This document shows, in pieces, positions 1 through 9,277 of a DNA stretch of 15,476 nt. Under the pieces are notes generated by a model. It was not told where the DNA came from and made no database searches. It was given only the letters and a program-made list of their open reading frames with translations. Position 1 is the first letter of the stretch, and the number at the start of each line of letters is the position of its first letter. Source of the DNA: Caulobacter sp. B11. GTDB taxonomy: Bacteria; Pseudomonadota; Alphaproteobacteria; Caulobacterales; Caulobacteraceae. The translations under genes and the position numbers were made by a program. The stretch lies in contig NZ_PEGG01000064.1 in the NCBI RefSeq assembly GCF_002737765.1, forward strand, positions 1-15,476, in the 5' to 3' direction.

Positions 1-300
1 CCCGTCCTATCCCTCGGGCAGCGGCGCGGTGGGGTGGGCCTGGAGCCTCGTCCTGGCCGAACTGGCGCCGGGCGCGGGCCCAGCCGCTCCTGGCGCGCGG
101 GCTCGAGATCGGCGAACGGCCGGGTGATCTGCGGCGTGCATTATCCCAGCGACATCCAGGCTGGACGCCTGATCGGCGCCGCGGTGGTTTCACGCCTGCA
201 CGCGGAGGCGGCCTTCAGGACTGATCTGGAAGCCGCTCGCGCCGAACTGGCGGCGTCCCGGTCCAAGGGTCCGGCGGCGGGGTGCGCTTCGGGGTCCTAG
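1..300 (+). pseudogene. Class A acid phosphatase (PAP2 superfamily), 3' fragment, frame broken twice
   Basis: This is the C-terminal part of a periplasmic-type class A non-specific acid phosphatase; the 5' end lies outside the window. Read from base 2 it gives PSYPSGSGAVGWAWSLVLAE, which resembles the family's PSGH block. A one-base insertion near 70-72 (a GGG run) moves the frame to LLARGLEIGE, and a second near 117 moves it to RVICGVHYPSD, the third phosphatase motif (SRxxxxxHxxxD, here with G in place of S). The tail then reads normally to the TAG at 298-300. In the second motif the usual His after PSG is replaced (PSGSG), which would remove a phosphate-binding residue. Two frame breaks plus a lost motif residue suggest decay, but indels elsewhere in the window make sequence error a real alternative. 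It converges on the next gene. Confidence 0.65.
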
Positions 301-349
301 GCGAGCGCCGCCGGTCAGGATCGCTTTCCGACCGACGACCGGTCTTGGA

Positions 350-1258
350 TCAGGCCGCTACCGACCGCGTGCGCTTCCAGGCTCCATAGGCGAAGACGGC
401 CACACCCAGCCAGATGAACACGAACGACAAGGCCCGCATCGGCGTGAAGGCCTCGCCCAGGAGAACGCCGAGCAGGAACTGGATCGTGGGCGCGATGAAC
501 TGGAGGAAGCCCACCGCGCTCAGGGGCAGGCGGCGCGCCGACCAGGCGAAGAGCGCCAGCGGAACCACGGTCGCCGGTCCAGCCAGCATCAACAGCGTCG
601 TGACGCTGACGCCGCCGCCGAAATGCCCGGCGCCGGTCGACTGCAGGTGCAGCACATAGATCAAGCCTGGGACCGCCAGATAGGCGCACTCGATGAACAG
701 CCCCGTCTGAGCGTCGGCCTTCACCTGCTTTCGCAGGATGGCATAGACGCAAAAGGTCAGGGCCAGGCCCAGAGAGACGACCGGCAAATGGCCCAGGGCC
801 AGGGTCTGGATGGCGACCCCGACGGCGGCGAGACCGATGGCGACCTTGCCCTCGACGCTCATCCGTTCCCGAAACAGCAGAGCCCCGGCCGCCATGTTCA
901 TCAGCGGGTTGATATAGTAGCCGAGGCTGGCCTCGATCACATGGCCGGCATTGACCGCGAAGACATAGATCGTCCAGTTGGCGAAGATGGCCAGGGTCGA
1001 CAGGGCCAGGATCCCCAGGGTCTTGGGTTGCCGCAGCACCGCGGCGACCTGGCCGCCCTGGCGGGCCAGCAGCACCAGTCCGCCGGCCCACAACACCGAC
1101 CACAGCGTCCGGTGAGCGATCATCTCCCAGGAGCCTACTCCCAACAGGGCCAGGGCGTGGAAGTAGAGAGGCAGGAAGCCCCACAGCAGATAGCAGGCCA
1201 TGCCGGCGATCAGCGCCGCCCGGCCTTCATCCTTCACCATGCTGTTGTCCGACGCCAT
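350..1258 (-). CDS. rarD: RarD-like EamA-family permease (DMT superfamily)
   Basis: This is a 302-residue, very hydrophobic protein with about ten predicted membrane segments, the usual size and layout of RarD/EamA transporters in the drug/metabolite transporter superfamily. The N-terminal block AGMACYLLWGFLPLYFHAL followed by AHRTLWSV is characteristic of the RarD subgroup. The C-terminal EamA repeat contains the family-like FLQFIAPTIQFLLGV. It should sit in the inner membrane; the substrate is unknown (RarD was named from chloramphenicol-related phenotypes). The ATG at 1258 is preceded by AGGAAA about nine bases upstream, which supports this start. It lies downstream of asd on the same strand, but a strong terminator separates them, so it probably has its own promoter within about 25 bp or depends on read-through. 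The family assignment is firm, the substrate is not. Confidence 0.88.
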   Translation of the reverse strand: MASDNSMVKDEGRAALIAGMACYLLWGFLPLYFHALALLGVGSWEMIAHRTLWSVLWAGGLVLLARQGGQVAAVLRQPKTLGILALSTLAIFANWTIYVFAVNAGHVIEASLGYYINPLMNMAAGALLFRERMSVEGKVAIGLAAVGVAIQTLALGHLPVVSLGLALTFCVYAILRKQVKADAQTGLFIECAYLAVPGLIYVLHLQSTGAGHFGGGVSVTTLLMLAGPATVVPLALFAWSARRLPLSAVGFLQFIAPTIQFLLGVLLGEAFTPMRALSFVFIWLGVAVFAYGAWKRTRSVAA

Positions 1259-1282
1259 GGCGCTGTTTCCTGTCGCAACAAT

Positions 1283-1316
1283 AAAAAGGCTCCCGGAACC
1301 TAAGGTCCCGGGAGCC
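1283..1316 (-). terminator. Intrinsic terminator after asd
   Basis: On the minus strand a GC-rich hairpin (arms about 1316-1303 and 1301-1288, starting GGCTCCCGG and ending CCGGGAGCC) is followed directly by TTTTT (complement of 1283-1287). The single non-Watson-Crick position is a G-U wobble when read as minus-strand RNA and an A-C mismatch on the plus strand, which fixes the orientation. It sits 36 bases after the asd stop and ahead of rarD. Confidence 0.88.
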
Positions 1317-1351
1317 CCAGATCGGCCACCCGCTTCTTGCGGGCGCGAGGT

Positions 1352-2379
1352 CTAGGCCGGGATCGCCTGCTTGATCAGGCCGCGCTCGTGGAGGAGCTGG
1401 GCGATCTGCACCGCGTTCAGCGCCGCGCCCTTGCGCAGGTTGTCGGCGACGCACCAGAGCACGATGCCGTTCTCGACCGTCGGGTCGGTGCGGATGCGCG
1501 AGACATAGACCGGGAATTCGCCGGCGCATTCCTTGGGCGTCATATAGCCGCCGTCCTCGCGCTTATCGACCACCTGAACGCCGTCGGCGTCGCGCAGGAT
1601 CTCGCGCACGTCGTCCTCGTCCAGGGGGGTTGCGAACTCGATATTGATCGCTTCGGCATGCCCGACCATCACCGGAACCCGCACGCAGGTGGCGACCAGC
1701 TTGATGGAGGGGTCCAGGATCTTCTTGGTCTCCATCATCATCTTCCACTCTTCCTTCGTGAAGCCGTCCTCCATGAAGGAGTCGATGTGGGGATGACGTT
1801 GAAGGCGATCTGCTTGGTGAATTTCTTGGGCGGCGGGGCGCCGAGGACGAACACGCCCTTGGTCTGCTCCCACAGCTCGTCCATGCCTTCCTTGCCCGCG
1901 CCGGACACCGACTGATAGGTCGAGACGACGACGCGCTTGATCTTGGCTTCGTCATGCAGGGGCTTGAGCACGACCACCAGCTGCGCCGTGGAGCAGTTGG
2001 GGTTGGCGATGATGTTCTTGCGCATGTCCTTGACGGCGTCCGGGTTTACTTCCGGCACGATCAGGGGCACGTCCGGGTCCATCCGGAAGTGGCTGGAATT
2101 GTCGATGACGATGGGACCGGCCGCGCCGATCTTCTCGCCCCATTCCTTGGAGATGGCGCCGCCGGCGCTCATCAGCACGATGTCGACCTTGCTGAAGTCG
2201 AACTGAGCCAGGTCCTCGCACTTGAGAATCTGCGCGCCGAACGAGACTTCCACGCCGATGGATTTGCGCGAGGCGATGGCATGCATCTTTTCCACGGGGA
2301 AGTTCACTTCCTCGAGGATGTTGAACATTTCACGGCCCACATTGCCCGTGGCGCCGACCACGGCGACCCGGTAACCCAT
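1352..2379 (-). CDS. asd: Aspartate-semialdehyde dehydrogenase, with one frameshift
   Basis: The enzyme reduces aspartyl phosphate with NADPH to aspartate semialdehyde, the branch point to diaminopimelate/lysine, threonine and methionine. The protein begins MGYRVAVVGATGNVG, with the GATGNVG nucleotide-binding loop at residues 9-15. The catalytic cysteine is C129 in NPNCSTAQ, and the substrate-binding Arg and catalytic His are in RVPVMVGHAEAINIEF. The frame breaks in the codons for NVIPHIDSF: minus-strand CCCC (plus-strand GGGG 1789-1792) needs one more C. With that base restored the product is 342 residues, normal for the family. The ATG at 2379 was chosen because GGAGG (2385-2389) lies seven bases upstream; a TTG four codons earlier would overlap this ribosome binding site. 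The break is probably a sequence error, because loss of asd is normally lethal without diaminopimelate. Confidence 0.93.
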
Positions 2380-2384
2380 CGCGA

Positions 2385-2389
2385 CCTCC
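2385..2389 (-). promoter_or_regulatory. Shine-Dalgarno site fixing the asd start
   Basis: Minus-strand GGAGG lies seven bases before the ATG at 2379. It supports that ATG over the in-frame TTG at 2391, which would place the site inside the coding region. Confidence 0.75.
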
Positions 2390-2404
2390 AATTCGACTGA
2401 TACG

Positions 2405-2419
2405 GCCCGACCTTCGGGC
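2405..2419. repeat. Small perfect inverted repeat in the asd leader
   Basis: GCCCGA (2405-2410) and TCGGGC (2414-2419) are perfect inverted arms around a three-base loop, about 25 bases upstream of the asd ATG. In asd mRNA they could form a short hairpin. There is no U-tract and no known motif match, so its role is open. Confidence 0.4.
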
Positions 2420-2502
2420 GCGGTGACCCGTTACGCCCGGCGGGCTCCGGAAGCAAGAACAGGCTTTCTGATGCGACCCTTAGTCCAGCCCGGGTTGGAA
2501 TT

Positions 2503-2523
2503 TTTCTCCCATGCGCGGAGAAA
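2503..2523. repeat. Inverted repeat between glmS and asd
   Basis: TTTCTCC (2503-2509) and GGAGAAA (2517-2523) are perfect seven-base arms around a seven-base loop. They lie in the 270-bp gap between the glmS stop and the asd start. Neither strand has a T-tract after the hairpin, so an intrinsic terminator is unlikely. It may be an mRNA hairpin or a protein-binding dyad upstream of asd. The rest of this gap shows no supportable gene. Confidence 0.35.
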
Positions 2524-2621
2524 TTGCCATGGCCGCCGCAAGGTTATTGCGAGCAGCCCGGCGATCTGGGGCGAGGCTGTGTGCCGTGTGGGGCTATCGC
2601 GAGATCCGTTCGGCCCGCAGC

Positions 2622-2643
2622 GGCGCCGGCATGTGGCGGCGCC
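2622..2643 (-). terminator. Candidate hairpin terminator after glmS, lacking a U-tract
   Basis: GGCGCCG (2622-2628) and CGGCGCC (2637-2643) are perfect inverted arms around an eight-base loop, starting six bases after the glmS stop. The position fits a 3'-end hairpin, but no run of T follows on the minus strand. It may only stabilise the mRNA end or work with Rho. Confidence 0.35.
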
Positions 2644-2649
2644 CGGCCC

Positions 2650-4470
<1,821 letters not shown>

Positions 4471-4585
4471 GGACCAATCCTTTGTCAAACCCATGCGCCG
4501 GGAGTAACTCTCCTCGGACGCGAGCTCATTAAACGCAGCTGGGCTTTAGCATTCGTGCAGGACTCGCCATCATAAATCTGCATTT

Positions 4586-4597
4586 CGAAACGTTTCG
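4586..4597. promoter_or_regulatory. Perfect 12-bp palindrome, LacI-type operator candidate
   Basis: CGAAACGTTTCG is an exact palindrome with the central CG and flanking AAA/TTT typical of LacI-family operators. It lies in the 145-bp region between divergent glmS and glmM, 18 bases before the glmM ATG, where a bound repressor could block glmM initiation. The same region has a GCTAAAGC match to the Caulobacter -10 consensus on the glmS strand (4543-4550) without a convincing -35, and a GANTC site at 4561-4565. The regulator is not in the window. Confidence 0.45.
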
Positions 4598-4615
4598 CGA
4601 CCCCGGTAGAGATCC

Positions 4616-5962
4616 ATGAGCAAGCGCGCCTATTTCGGCACCGACGGCATTCGCGGTCAGGCCAACAAGCATCCGATGACGGCCGAGGTCGCCCTGCGGG
4701 TCGGACTGGCGGCCGGAAAGCTGTTTCGCTCGCAGGATGATCGCCGCCACCTGGTGGTGATCGGCAAGGACACCCGCCTGTCAGGCTACATGATCGAGCC
4801 GGCCCTGGTCGCCGGATTCGCCAGCGTCGGGATGGATGTGCGGCTGTTTGGTCCGCTGCCGACGCCGGCCGTGGCGATGATGACCCGCTCGATGCGCGCC
4901 GACCTGGGCGTGATGATCAGCGCCAGCCACAACGACTATGCCGACAACGGCATCAAGCTGTTCGGCCCCGACGGCTACAAGCTGTCCGATGAGCAGGAGC
5001 TGAAGATCGAGGCCCTGATGGACGAGGGTCTGCAGGAGGGCCTGGCCCCGCCGCGCGGCCTGGGCCGGGTCATGCGCATCGATGACGCCCAGGCTCGCTA
5101 TGTCGAGATCGTCAAGGCCACCTTCCCGCGCCACCTGTCGCTGTCGGGCCTGCGGATCGTCATCGATTGCGCCCATGGCGCGGCCTACAAGGTCGCTCCC
5201 ACCGCCCTCTATGAGCTGGGCGCCGAGGTCTTCCCGATCGGCGTGGCCCCCAACGGCACCAATATCAACGCTGAATGCGGCTCGACCCATCCCGACGCCA
5301 TGGCCCGGCTGGTACGCGAGTACCGGGCCGACATCGGCATCGCCCTGGATGGCGATGCCGACCGCCTGGTGATCTGCGACGAGAAGGGCCTGGTCGTCGA
5401 CGGCGACCAGATCATGGCGATCATCGCCGCCGCCTACGCCAAGGCCGGCACGCTGAAGGCGGGCGGCGTGGTGGCCACGGTCATGTCGAACCTGGGCCTG
5501 GAACGGTTCCTCTCGGACAAGGGCCTGACCCTGGAGCGCACCAGCGTCGGCGATCGCCACGTGATGGCCCGGATGCGCGAGGGCGGCTTCAATCTCGGCG
5601 GCGAACAGTCGGGCCACGTGATCCTGTCGGACTTCTCGACCACCGGGGATGGTCTGATCGCCGCCCTGCAGGTGCTGGCGGTGATGATCGAGAGCGGCAA
5701 GCCGATGAGCGCCCTGGGCCGGCAGTTCGAGCCGGCCCCGCAGATCCTCGAGAACGTGCGTTTCGCCGGCGGCAAGCCGCTCGACGCCAAGACCGTCAAG
5801 GAGGCCATCGCCGACGGCGAGGCCCAGCTGAACGGCTCTGGCCGCATCGTCGTGCGCGCCTCGGGCACCGAGCCCCTGATCCGCATCATGGCGGAGGGCG
5901 ACGACCAAGCCATGGTCCAGAGGGTGGTCAGCGCCATCGTTTCGGCCGTGAAGGCGGTCTGA
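4616..5962 (+). CDS. glmM: Phosphoglucosamine mutase
   Basis: GlmM interconverts glucosamine 6-phosphate and glucosamine 1-phosphate, the step after GlmS on the way to UDP-GlcNAc. The 448-residue protein is full length and has all four alpha-D-phosphohexomutase signatures: the N-terminal YFGTDGIRG, the phosphoserine loop ISASHN with catalytic Ser104, the Mg-binding DGDADR at 245-250, the sugar-binding GGEQSGH, and the phosphate-binding [10 protein letters not shown] near the C-terminus. The ATG at 4616 gives the usual [11 protein letters not shown] start; the ribosome binding site is weak (GTAGAGA shortly upstream). It is transcribed away from glmS and converges on the DUF6065 gene with a 19-bp gap. 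Cytoplasmic. The LacI-type palindrome at 4586-4597 is the only control element seen. Confidence 0.97.
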   Translation: MSKRAYFGTDGIRGQANKHPMTAEVALRVGLAAGKLFRSQDDRRHLVVIGKDTRLSGYMIEPALVAGFASVGMDVRLFGPLPTPAVAMMTRSMRADLGVMISASHNDYADNGIKLFGPDGYKLSDEQELKIEALMDEGLQEGLAPPRGLGRVMRIDDAQARYVEIVKATFPRHLSLSGLRIVIDCAHGAAYKVAPTALYELGAEVFPIGVAPNGTNINAECGSTHPDAMARLVREYRADIGIALDGDADRLVICDEKGLVVDGDQIMAIIAAAYAKAGTLKAGGVVATVMSNLGLERFLSDKGLTLERTSVGDRHVMARMREGGFNLGGEQSGHVILSDFSTTGDGLIAALQVLAVMIESGKPMSALGRQFEPAPQILENVRFAGGKPLDAKTVKEAIADGEAQLNGSGRIVVRASGTEPLIRIMAEGDDQAMVQRVVSAIVSAVKAV

Positions 5963-5981
5963 AGCCGACGGCGCCGCGGGC

Positions 5982-6728
5982 CTAGCTGCCCAGTTTCGGC
6001 GCCTTCAGCCGCCGCTTGTTGACGTGGCCGGCGGGGGCAGGCTCTTCGATCTCCTCGGGATACTCGCCCTTGAAGTAGAAGCGCTGCCAGGCCTCCTTGG
6101 TGGCCTCGGGATCGCGCTTGAAGATCAGGCTGTTGAACTCGCCGCGCTTCTCGGCCCAGACATCGTATTGCTTGCGAAGGTCGGGGTTGGAGTTCATCGA
6201 GCGGATCACCGGCTGAACCTGCTCCATGGCCTTGTCCTGCATCATCATGAAGAAGCAGAACGGCTCGCCCTTCTCGAAGCGCACCGTGCCCGGGCGGGTG
6301 AAGATCCAGTTCATCGTGAAGGGGAAGGGCAGCCAGTCGGTCTCGACCAGGCCGGCCAGCGGCTGGACGCCGTCCTTGACGTGATTGGGCGGCCCGCCGG
6401 TCCAGATCGACCAGCCTGGCGGGGTGCGGAACAGATAGCCGGGATGGAAGGTCATGACGCCGCGCGAGAAGTGCGACTTGACGAAATCGGCGAACCCCGG
6501 ATGCGGATGATCGGGACGGAAGGTGATGGCGCTCTGGTGGGGCCCGCCGTCCCAGGTGGCGGTGAAGCCGACGGGGCAAAGGATTTCCCAGCCTGTGGTG
6601 TTGGCCATGGTCAGGGGCAGGCAGCGATAGGCGTGGCGGTCGGCGAAGTGGTCCATCCAGGCCCGCTGCGGCCGGCCGGCGACGATCTCGGGCGGACGCG
6701 GCTCGAGGGGGTAGCACTCCAGTTCCAT
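5982..6728 (-). CDS. DUF6065 family protein, function unknown
   Basis: This is a soluble protein of 248 residues starting MELECYPLEPRPPEI. The pattern of an early aromatic/Pro segment, then RCLPLTMANTTGWEI, then FFMMMQDKAMEQVQP, then a C-terminal basic tail (KRRLKAPKLGS), matches what I recall of the DUF6065 family; its biochemical activity is not known to me. It has no signal peptide, membrane segment or recognisable catalytic motif, and is rich in Trp, Phe, Pro and Gly. The ATG at 6728 has an AAGGGAAGAG purine stretch upstream. A frame opening 12 codons earlier would place this ribosome binding site inside the gene. It stands alone between glmM (convergent) and the ProX-like gene (divergent), so the neighbours give no functional clue. 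Confidence 0.8.
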   Translation of the reverse strand: MELECYPLEPRPPEIVAGRPQRAWMDHFADRHAYRCLPLTMANTTGWEILCPVGFTATWDGGPHQSAITFRPDHPHPGFADFVKSHFSRGVMTFHPGYLFRTPPGWSIWTGGPPNHVKDGVQPLAGLVETDWLPFPFTMNWIFTRPGTVRFEKGEPFCFFMMMQDKAMEQVQPVIRSMNSNPDLRKQYDVWAEKRGEFNSLIFKRDPEATKEAWQRFYFKGEYPEEIEEPAPAGHVNKRRLKAPKLGS

Positions 6729-6765
6729 GCCGGTCTCTTCCCTTTGGTTTCTTGGCCTTGCCACT

Positions 6766-6795
6766 GGTCTAGCGTCCGTGAGGCGCAGGCGTCCA
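6766..6795 (-). promoter_or_regulatory. Candidate housekeeping promoter for the DUF6065 gene
   Basis: On the minus strand TGGACGC (6795-6789) matches the Caulobacter -35 consensus TTGACGS at six of seven positions. GCTAGACC (6773-6766) matches the -10 consensus GCTANAWC at seven of eight. The spacer is 15 bases, one longer than the usual 10-14. It lies 37 bases upstream of the chosen ATG. Consensus match only. Confidence 0.4.
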
Positions 6796-6831
6796 GTTCC
6801 ACGCGTCGCCGGCCTGGTCTAGGAAGTTCGG

Positions 6832-7335
6832 ATGAAGAGCCGCGCCGACCTTTTCGCCTTCCTCGACGCCCAGGCGATCGCCCATTTCACCCTCGACCAT
6901 GCCCCGTTGTTCCGGGTGGAGGAGGGGCTCGAGATCAAGGCGGCCCTGCCGGGCGGCCACACCAAGAACCTGTTCCTCAAGGACGCCAAGGGTCAGCTGT
7001 GGCTGATCTCGGCCCTGGGCGAGACGGTCATCGACCTCAAGCGCCTGCACACGGTGATCGGCTCTAGCCGCCTGTCGTTCGGGGCCGAGGCCCTGATGGT
7101 CGAGACCCTTGGCGTGAGGCCGGGCTCGGTGACGGCCCTCGGCCTGATCAACGATACCGATCACCGGGTGCGCTTCGTGCTCGACGCGGCCCTGGCCCAG
7201 GCCGACCCGGTCAATTTCCACCCGCTGGGCAATGACGCCACCACGGCTCTGAGCCAGGACGGCTTCCGGCGGTTCCTCGCGGCCCTCGGCGTTGAGCCGA
7301 TGATCGTCGATTTTACCGCGATGACGGTGGTCTGA
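6832..7335 (+). CDS. proX: Prolyl-tRNA editing protein, YbaK/ProX family
   Basis: This is a 167-residue single-domain YbaK/EbsC protein that probably hydrolyses mischarged Ala-tRNA(Pro) in trans (ProX-type) or Cys-tRNA(Pro) (YbaK-type). Visible family features are the PLFRVEEG segment, [13 protein letters not shown] with the conserved catalytic-pocket lysine at residue 45, and the late substrate-loop motif [12 protein letters not shown]. The PLFRVEE and KNLFLKD forms fit the ProX branch better than YbaK. It starts at the ATG at 6832 with AGGAAG six bases upstream. It is divergent from the DUF6065 gene, and 84 bp separate it from the next gene, so co-transcription with cnoX is possible but not evident. 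The substrate specificity is inferred. Confidence 0.88.
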   Translation: MKSRADLFAFLDAQAIAHFTLDHAPLFRVEEGLEIKAALPGGHTKNLFLKDAKGQLWLISALGETVIDLKRLHTVIGSSRLSFGAEALMVETLGVRPGSVTALGLINDTDHRVRFVLDAALAQADPVNFHPLGNDATTALSQDGFRRFLAALGVEPMIVDFTAMTVV

Positions 7336-7419
7336 GGCTTCGGGCGCGATTGCGAACCCGCCCGCCAGGGACCATCTTGGGTTCGAACGCGTTGAACGCC
7401 CAGTGACGAGAGAGTTTCG

Positions 7420-8328
7420 ATGGCCCTGATCGGCGAAAAGCCCGCCCCCATCGCCGCCGGCGGCAAGAATCCGCACATCAAGGACGGTACGGACGCTAGC
7501 TTCCTGGCCGACGTGATCGAGGCGTCCAAGATCCAACCGGTCATTGTCGACTTCTGGGCCACCTGGTGCGGGCCCTGTCGCCAGCTGACGCCGGCTCTGG
7601 AAAAGGCGGTCGCCGCGGCCGACGGGGCGGTCAAGCTGGTCAAGATCGATGTCGACAAGAATCCCGGCTATTCGGGGCAGCTTCGGGTGCAGTCGATCCC
7701 GACCGTCTACGCCTTCGTCGACGGCCAGCCGGTGGACGGCTTCCAGGGCGCTGTCCCCGACAGCGAGCTGAAGGCCTTTATCGCCCGCATCTCGGGTCCG
7801 CCCAAGGAAAGCGACGTCGACGCCCTTCTGGCCATGGCCAAGGAATCCGTCAGCCTGGGCGACCTGGGCGGCGCGGCCCAGGCCTTCGCCCAGGTGCTGC
7901 AGATGGACCCAGCCAATGTGAAGGCTCTGGGCGGTCTGGCGCGATGCTATCTGGACGGCGGCGATCTTGAGCGCGCGGCCGAGGTCGTGGCCATGGCGCC
8001 GGCCGGGGCCAAGGATCCAGATCTGGACAGCGTGCGCGCCGCCCTGGCCCTGGCGGAGGCGGCCCCCTCGGAAACCGCGCCGTTCGAGGCGCGGCTCGCC
8101 GCGGACCCTGACGATCACGAGGCGCGCCTTGAGCTGGCCAAGGCCCTGGCCGGAGCGGGTCGCTTGCAGGAGGCCTCAGATCATCTGCTGGAGATCATCC
8201 GTCGCGACCGGGCCTGGAACGACGAGGCGGCCCGCAAGCAGCTGCTGACGGTCTTCGAGGCCGCCGGCTACGCCTCCGAGGTCGCCAAGCAGGGCCGCAA
8301 GCGCCTCTCATCCCTTCTGTTCAGCTAG
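7420..8328 (+). CDS. cnoX: CnoX-type chaperedoxin (thioredoxin-TPR fusion)
   Basis: This 302-residue protein joins an N-terminal thioredoxin domain to C-terminal TPR-like repeats, the architecture of CnoX (formerly YbbN), a chaperedoxin that protects proteins from oxidation and hands them to GroEL and DnaK. The active site WCGPC is at 49-53 (Cys50, Cys53) with the cis-proline at Pro94 in QSIPT. The helical region starts around residue 130 (DVDALLAMAKESVSLGD) and continues with Ala/Leu-rich TPR-like units to the end. E. coli CnoX lacks the full CXXC pair, whereas Caulobacter-type CnoX keeps it and has real thioredoxin activity, which the motif here suggests. The start ATG at 7420 has a weak GAGAGAG site. 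It is the first gene of a tight cluster with the LON-domain gene. Confidence 0.9.
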   Translation: MALIGEKPAPIAAGGKNPHIKDGTDASFLADVIEASKIQPVIVDFWATWCGPCRQLTPALEKAVAAADGAVKLVKIDVDKNPGYSGQLRVQSIPTVYAFVDGQPVDGFQGAVPDSELKAFIARISGPPKESDVDALLAMAKESVSLGDLGGAAQAFAQVLQMDPANVKALGGLARCYLDGGDLERAAEVVAMAPAGAKDPDLDSVRAALALAEAAPSETAPFEARLAADPDDHEARLELAKALAGAGRLQEASDHLLEIIRRDRAWNDEAARKQLLTVFEAAGYASEVAKQGRKRLSSLLFS

Positions 8329-8337
8329 GAGCCGCCC

Positions 8338-8994
8338 ATGCCGGGTGTCTATCGGACCGCGCGCGACCTGCCGTTGGTGATCCCGGTCTTCCCGCTGGAC
8401 GGGGTGCTGCTGCTGCCGCACGGCCAGTTGCCGCTGAACATCTTCGAGCCGCGTTATCTCAACATGCTCGATGACGTCATGTCCGGCGAGCGGATGATCG
8501 GCATGGTTCAGACCCGTCCTGGCGGCGCCAACGAGCACCCGCGGCTGGCCCCGATCGGCTGCGCGGGGCGGGTGACCAGCTTCGCCGAAACGGGCGATGG
8601 CCGCTACCTCGTCACCCTGACCGGCGTGTGCCGGTTCAAGCTGGGCGAGGAACTGCCGGCGCGCGCGCCCTATCGCCAGGTCCGCGCCGATTTCACGGGC
8701 TTTGAGGCCGATCTGCTCGAGTCGCCCGGGTCGGTCGCCGAGCCGGGCCCGTTGCTGGCGGCGCTTCGCCGCTATCTCGATCATCGTGGCCTGGCCATCG
8801 ACTGGACGAGCGCGGAATCGGCCCCGAGCGAGGCGCTGATCAACAGCCTGTCCATGGCCCTGCCGTTCGACCCGCTGGAGAAGCAGGCCCTGCTCGAAGC
8901 CCCCACCCTGGCGGACCGCCGCGAGACCCTGGTGGCGCTTCTGGAGATCGACGCCACGCTCGGCGACGACGACGAGCCGACCTCGATACAATGA
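8338..8994 (+). CDS. Stand-alone LON substrate-binding domain protein
   Basis: This 218-residue protein consists of the N-terminal substrate-recognition domain of Lon protease, without the AAA+ or serine-lysine protease domains. It begins with the typical [20 protein letters not shown], followed by IFEPRY, the GCAGRVTSF strand block and a helical C-terminal half. Such proteins are widespread in Alphaproteobacteria; an adaptor or chaperone-like role is often proposed but not proven. The ribosome binding site AGGAG begins inside the TAG stop of cnoX and is nine bases from this ATG, strong evidence for co-transcription and possibly coupled translation with cnoX. Confidence 0.9.
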   Translation: MPGVYRTARDLPLVIPVFPLDGVLLLPHGQLPLNIFEPRYLNMLDDVMSGERMIGMVQTRPGGANEHPRLAPIGCAGRVTSFAETGDGRYLVTLTGVCRFKLGEELPARAPYRQVRADFTGFEADLLESPGSVAEPGPLLAALRRYLDHRGLAIDWTSAESAPSEALINSLSMALPFDPLEKQALLEAPTLADRRETLVALLEIDATLGDDDEPTSIQ

Positions 8995-9064
8995 TTCAGT
9001 CTATGGATGGCCCTACGACGCCACGGCCGTTTTCTTCACGCTGGAATGGCCCTACAAGGCGATC

Positions 9065-9271
9065 ATGACCGCTGCGCCCTCGCCCCCGCCCGCCGACCTG
9101 GACCCGCGCCTGCTGGAGGTGCTGGTTTGCCCGGTGACTCGCGCGCCCTTGTTCTATGACCGGGCCCGGGGCGAATTGATCAGCCATTCGGCCAAGCTGG
9201 CCTATCCGATCCGGGACGGCGTGCCGATCATGCTGCCCGAAGAAGCCCGCAGCCTCGCCGAAGGCGAATAG
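9065..9271 (+). CDS. Trm112/YcaR-like small protein (UPF0434)
   Basis: This is a 68-residue protein with the Trm112p-like core [14 protein letters not shown], then [18 protein letters not shown], the signature of bacterial YcaR/UPF0434 proteins. Only one Cys of the potential zinc-ribbon pairs is present, as is common in bacterial members, so zinc binding is doubtful. Eukaryotic Trm112 activates methyltransferases; whether the bacterial proteins do is not settled. The ATG at 9065 is preceded by AAGG at a five-base spacing. It follows the LON-domain gene after 70 bp on the same strand, which I read as the end of the cnoX operon, and converges on the UbiH-family gene with only six bases between stops. 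Confidence 0.88.
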   Translation: MTAAPSPPPADLDPRLLEVLVCPVTRAPLFYDRARGELISHSAKLAYPIRDGVPIMLPEEARSLAEGE

Positions 9272-9277
9272 GCGACC

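Noticed and set aside
315..1184. Minus-strand 289-codon frame overlapping the rarD-like gene
   Set aside because: A shifted frame of rarD with Arg/Gly/Pro-rich composition; the 350-1258 frame carries the real transmembrane protein.
2380..2649. Lysine riboswitch or other known RNA element ahead of asd
   Set aside because: The region has only small hairpins and none of the conserved blocks of a known riboswitch that I can recognise.
4471..4494. N-terminal extension of GlmS by eight residues
   Set aside because: It would bury the catalytic Cys2, which must become the N-terminus, and it would overlap the ribosome binding site.
4781..5908. Minus-strand open frame of 375 codons opposite glmM
   Set aside because: Antisense of glmM, rich in His, Asp and Gly, with no recognisable domain.
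7386..7393. AACGCGTT palindrome upstream of cnoX as an operator
   Set aside because: Only eight bases are perfectly symmetric and the flanks align only with a one-base offset; expected by chance in GC-rich DNA.
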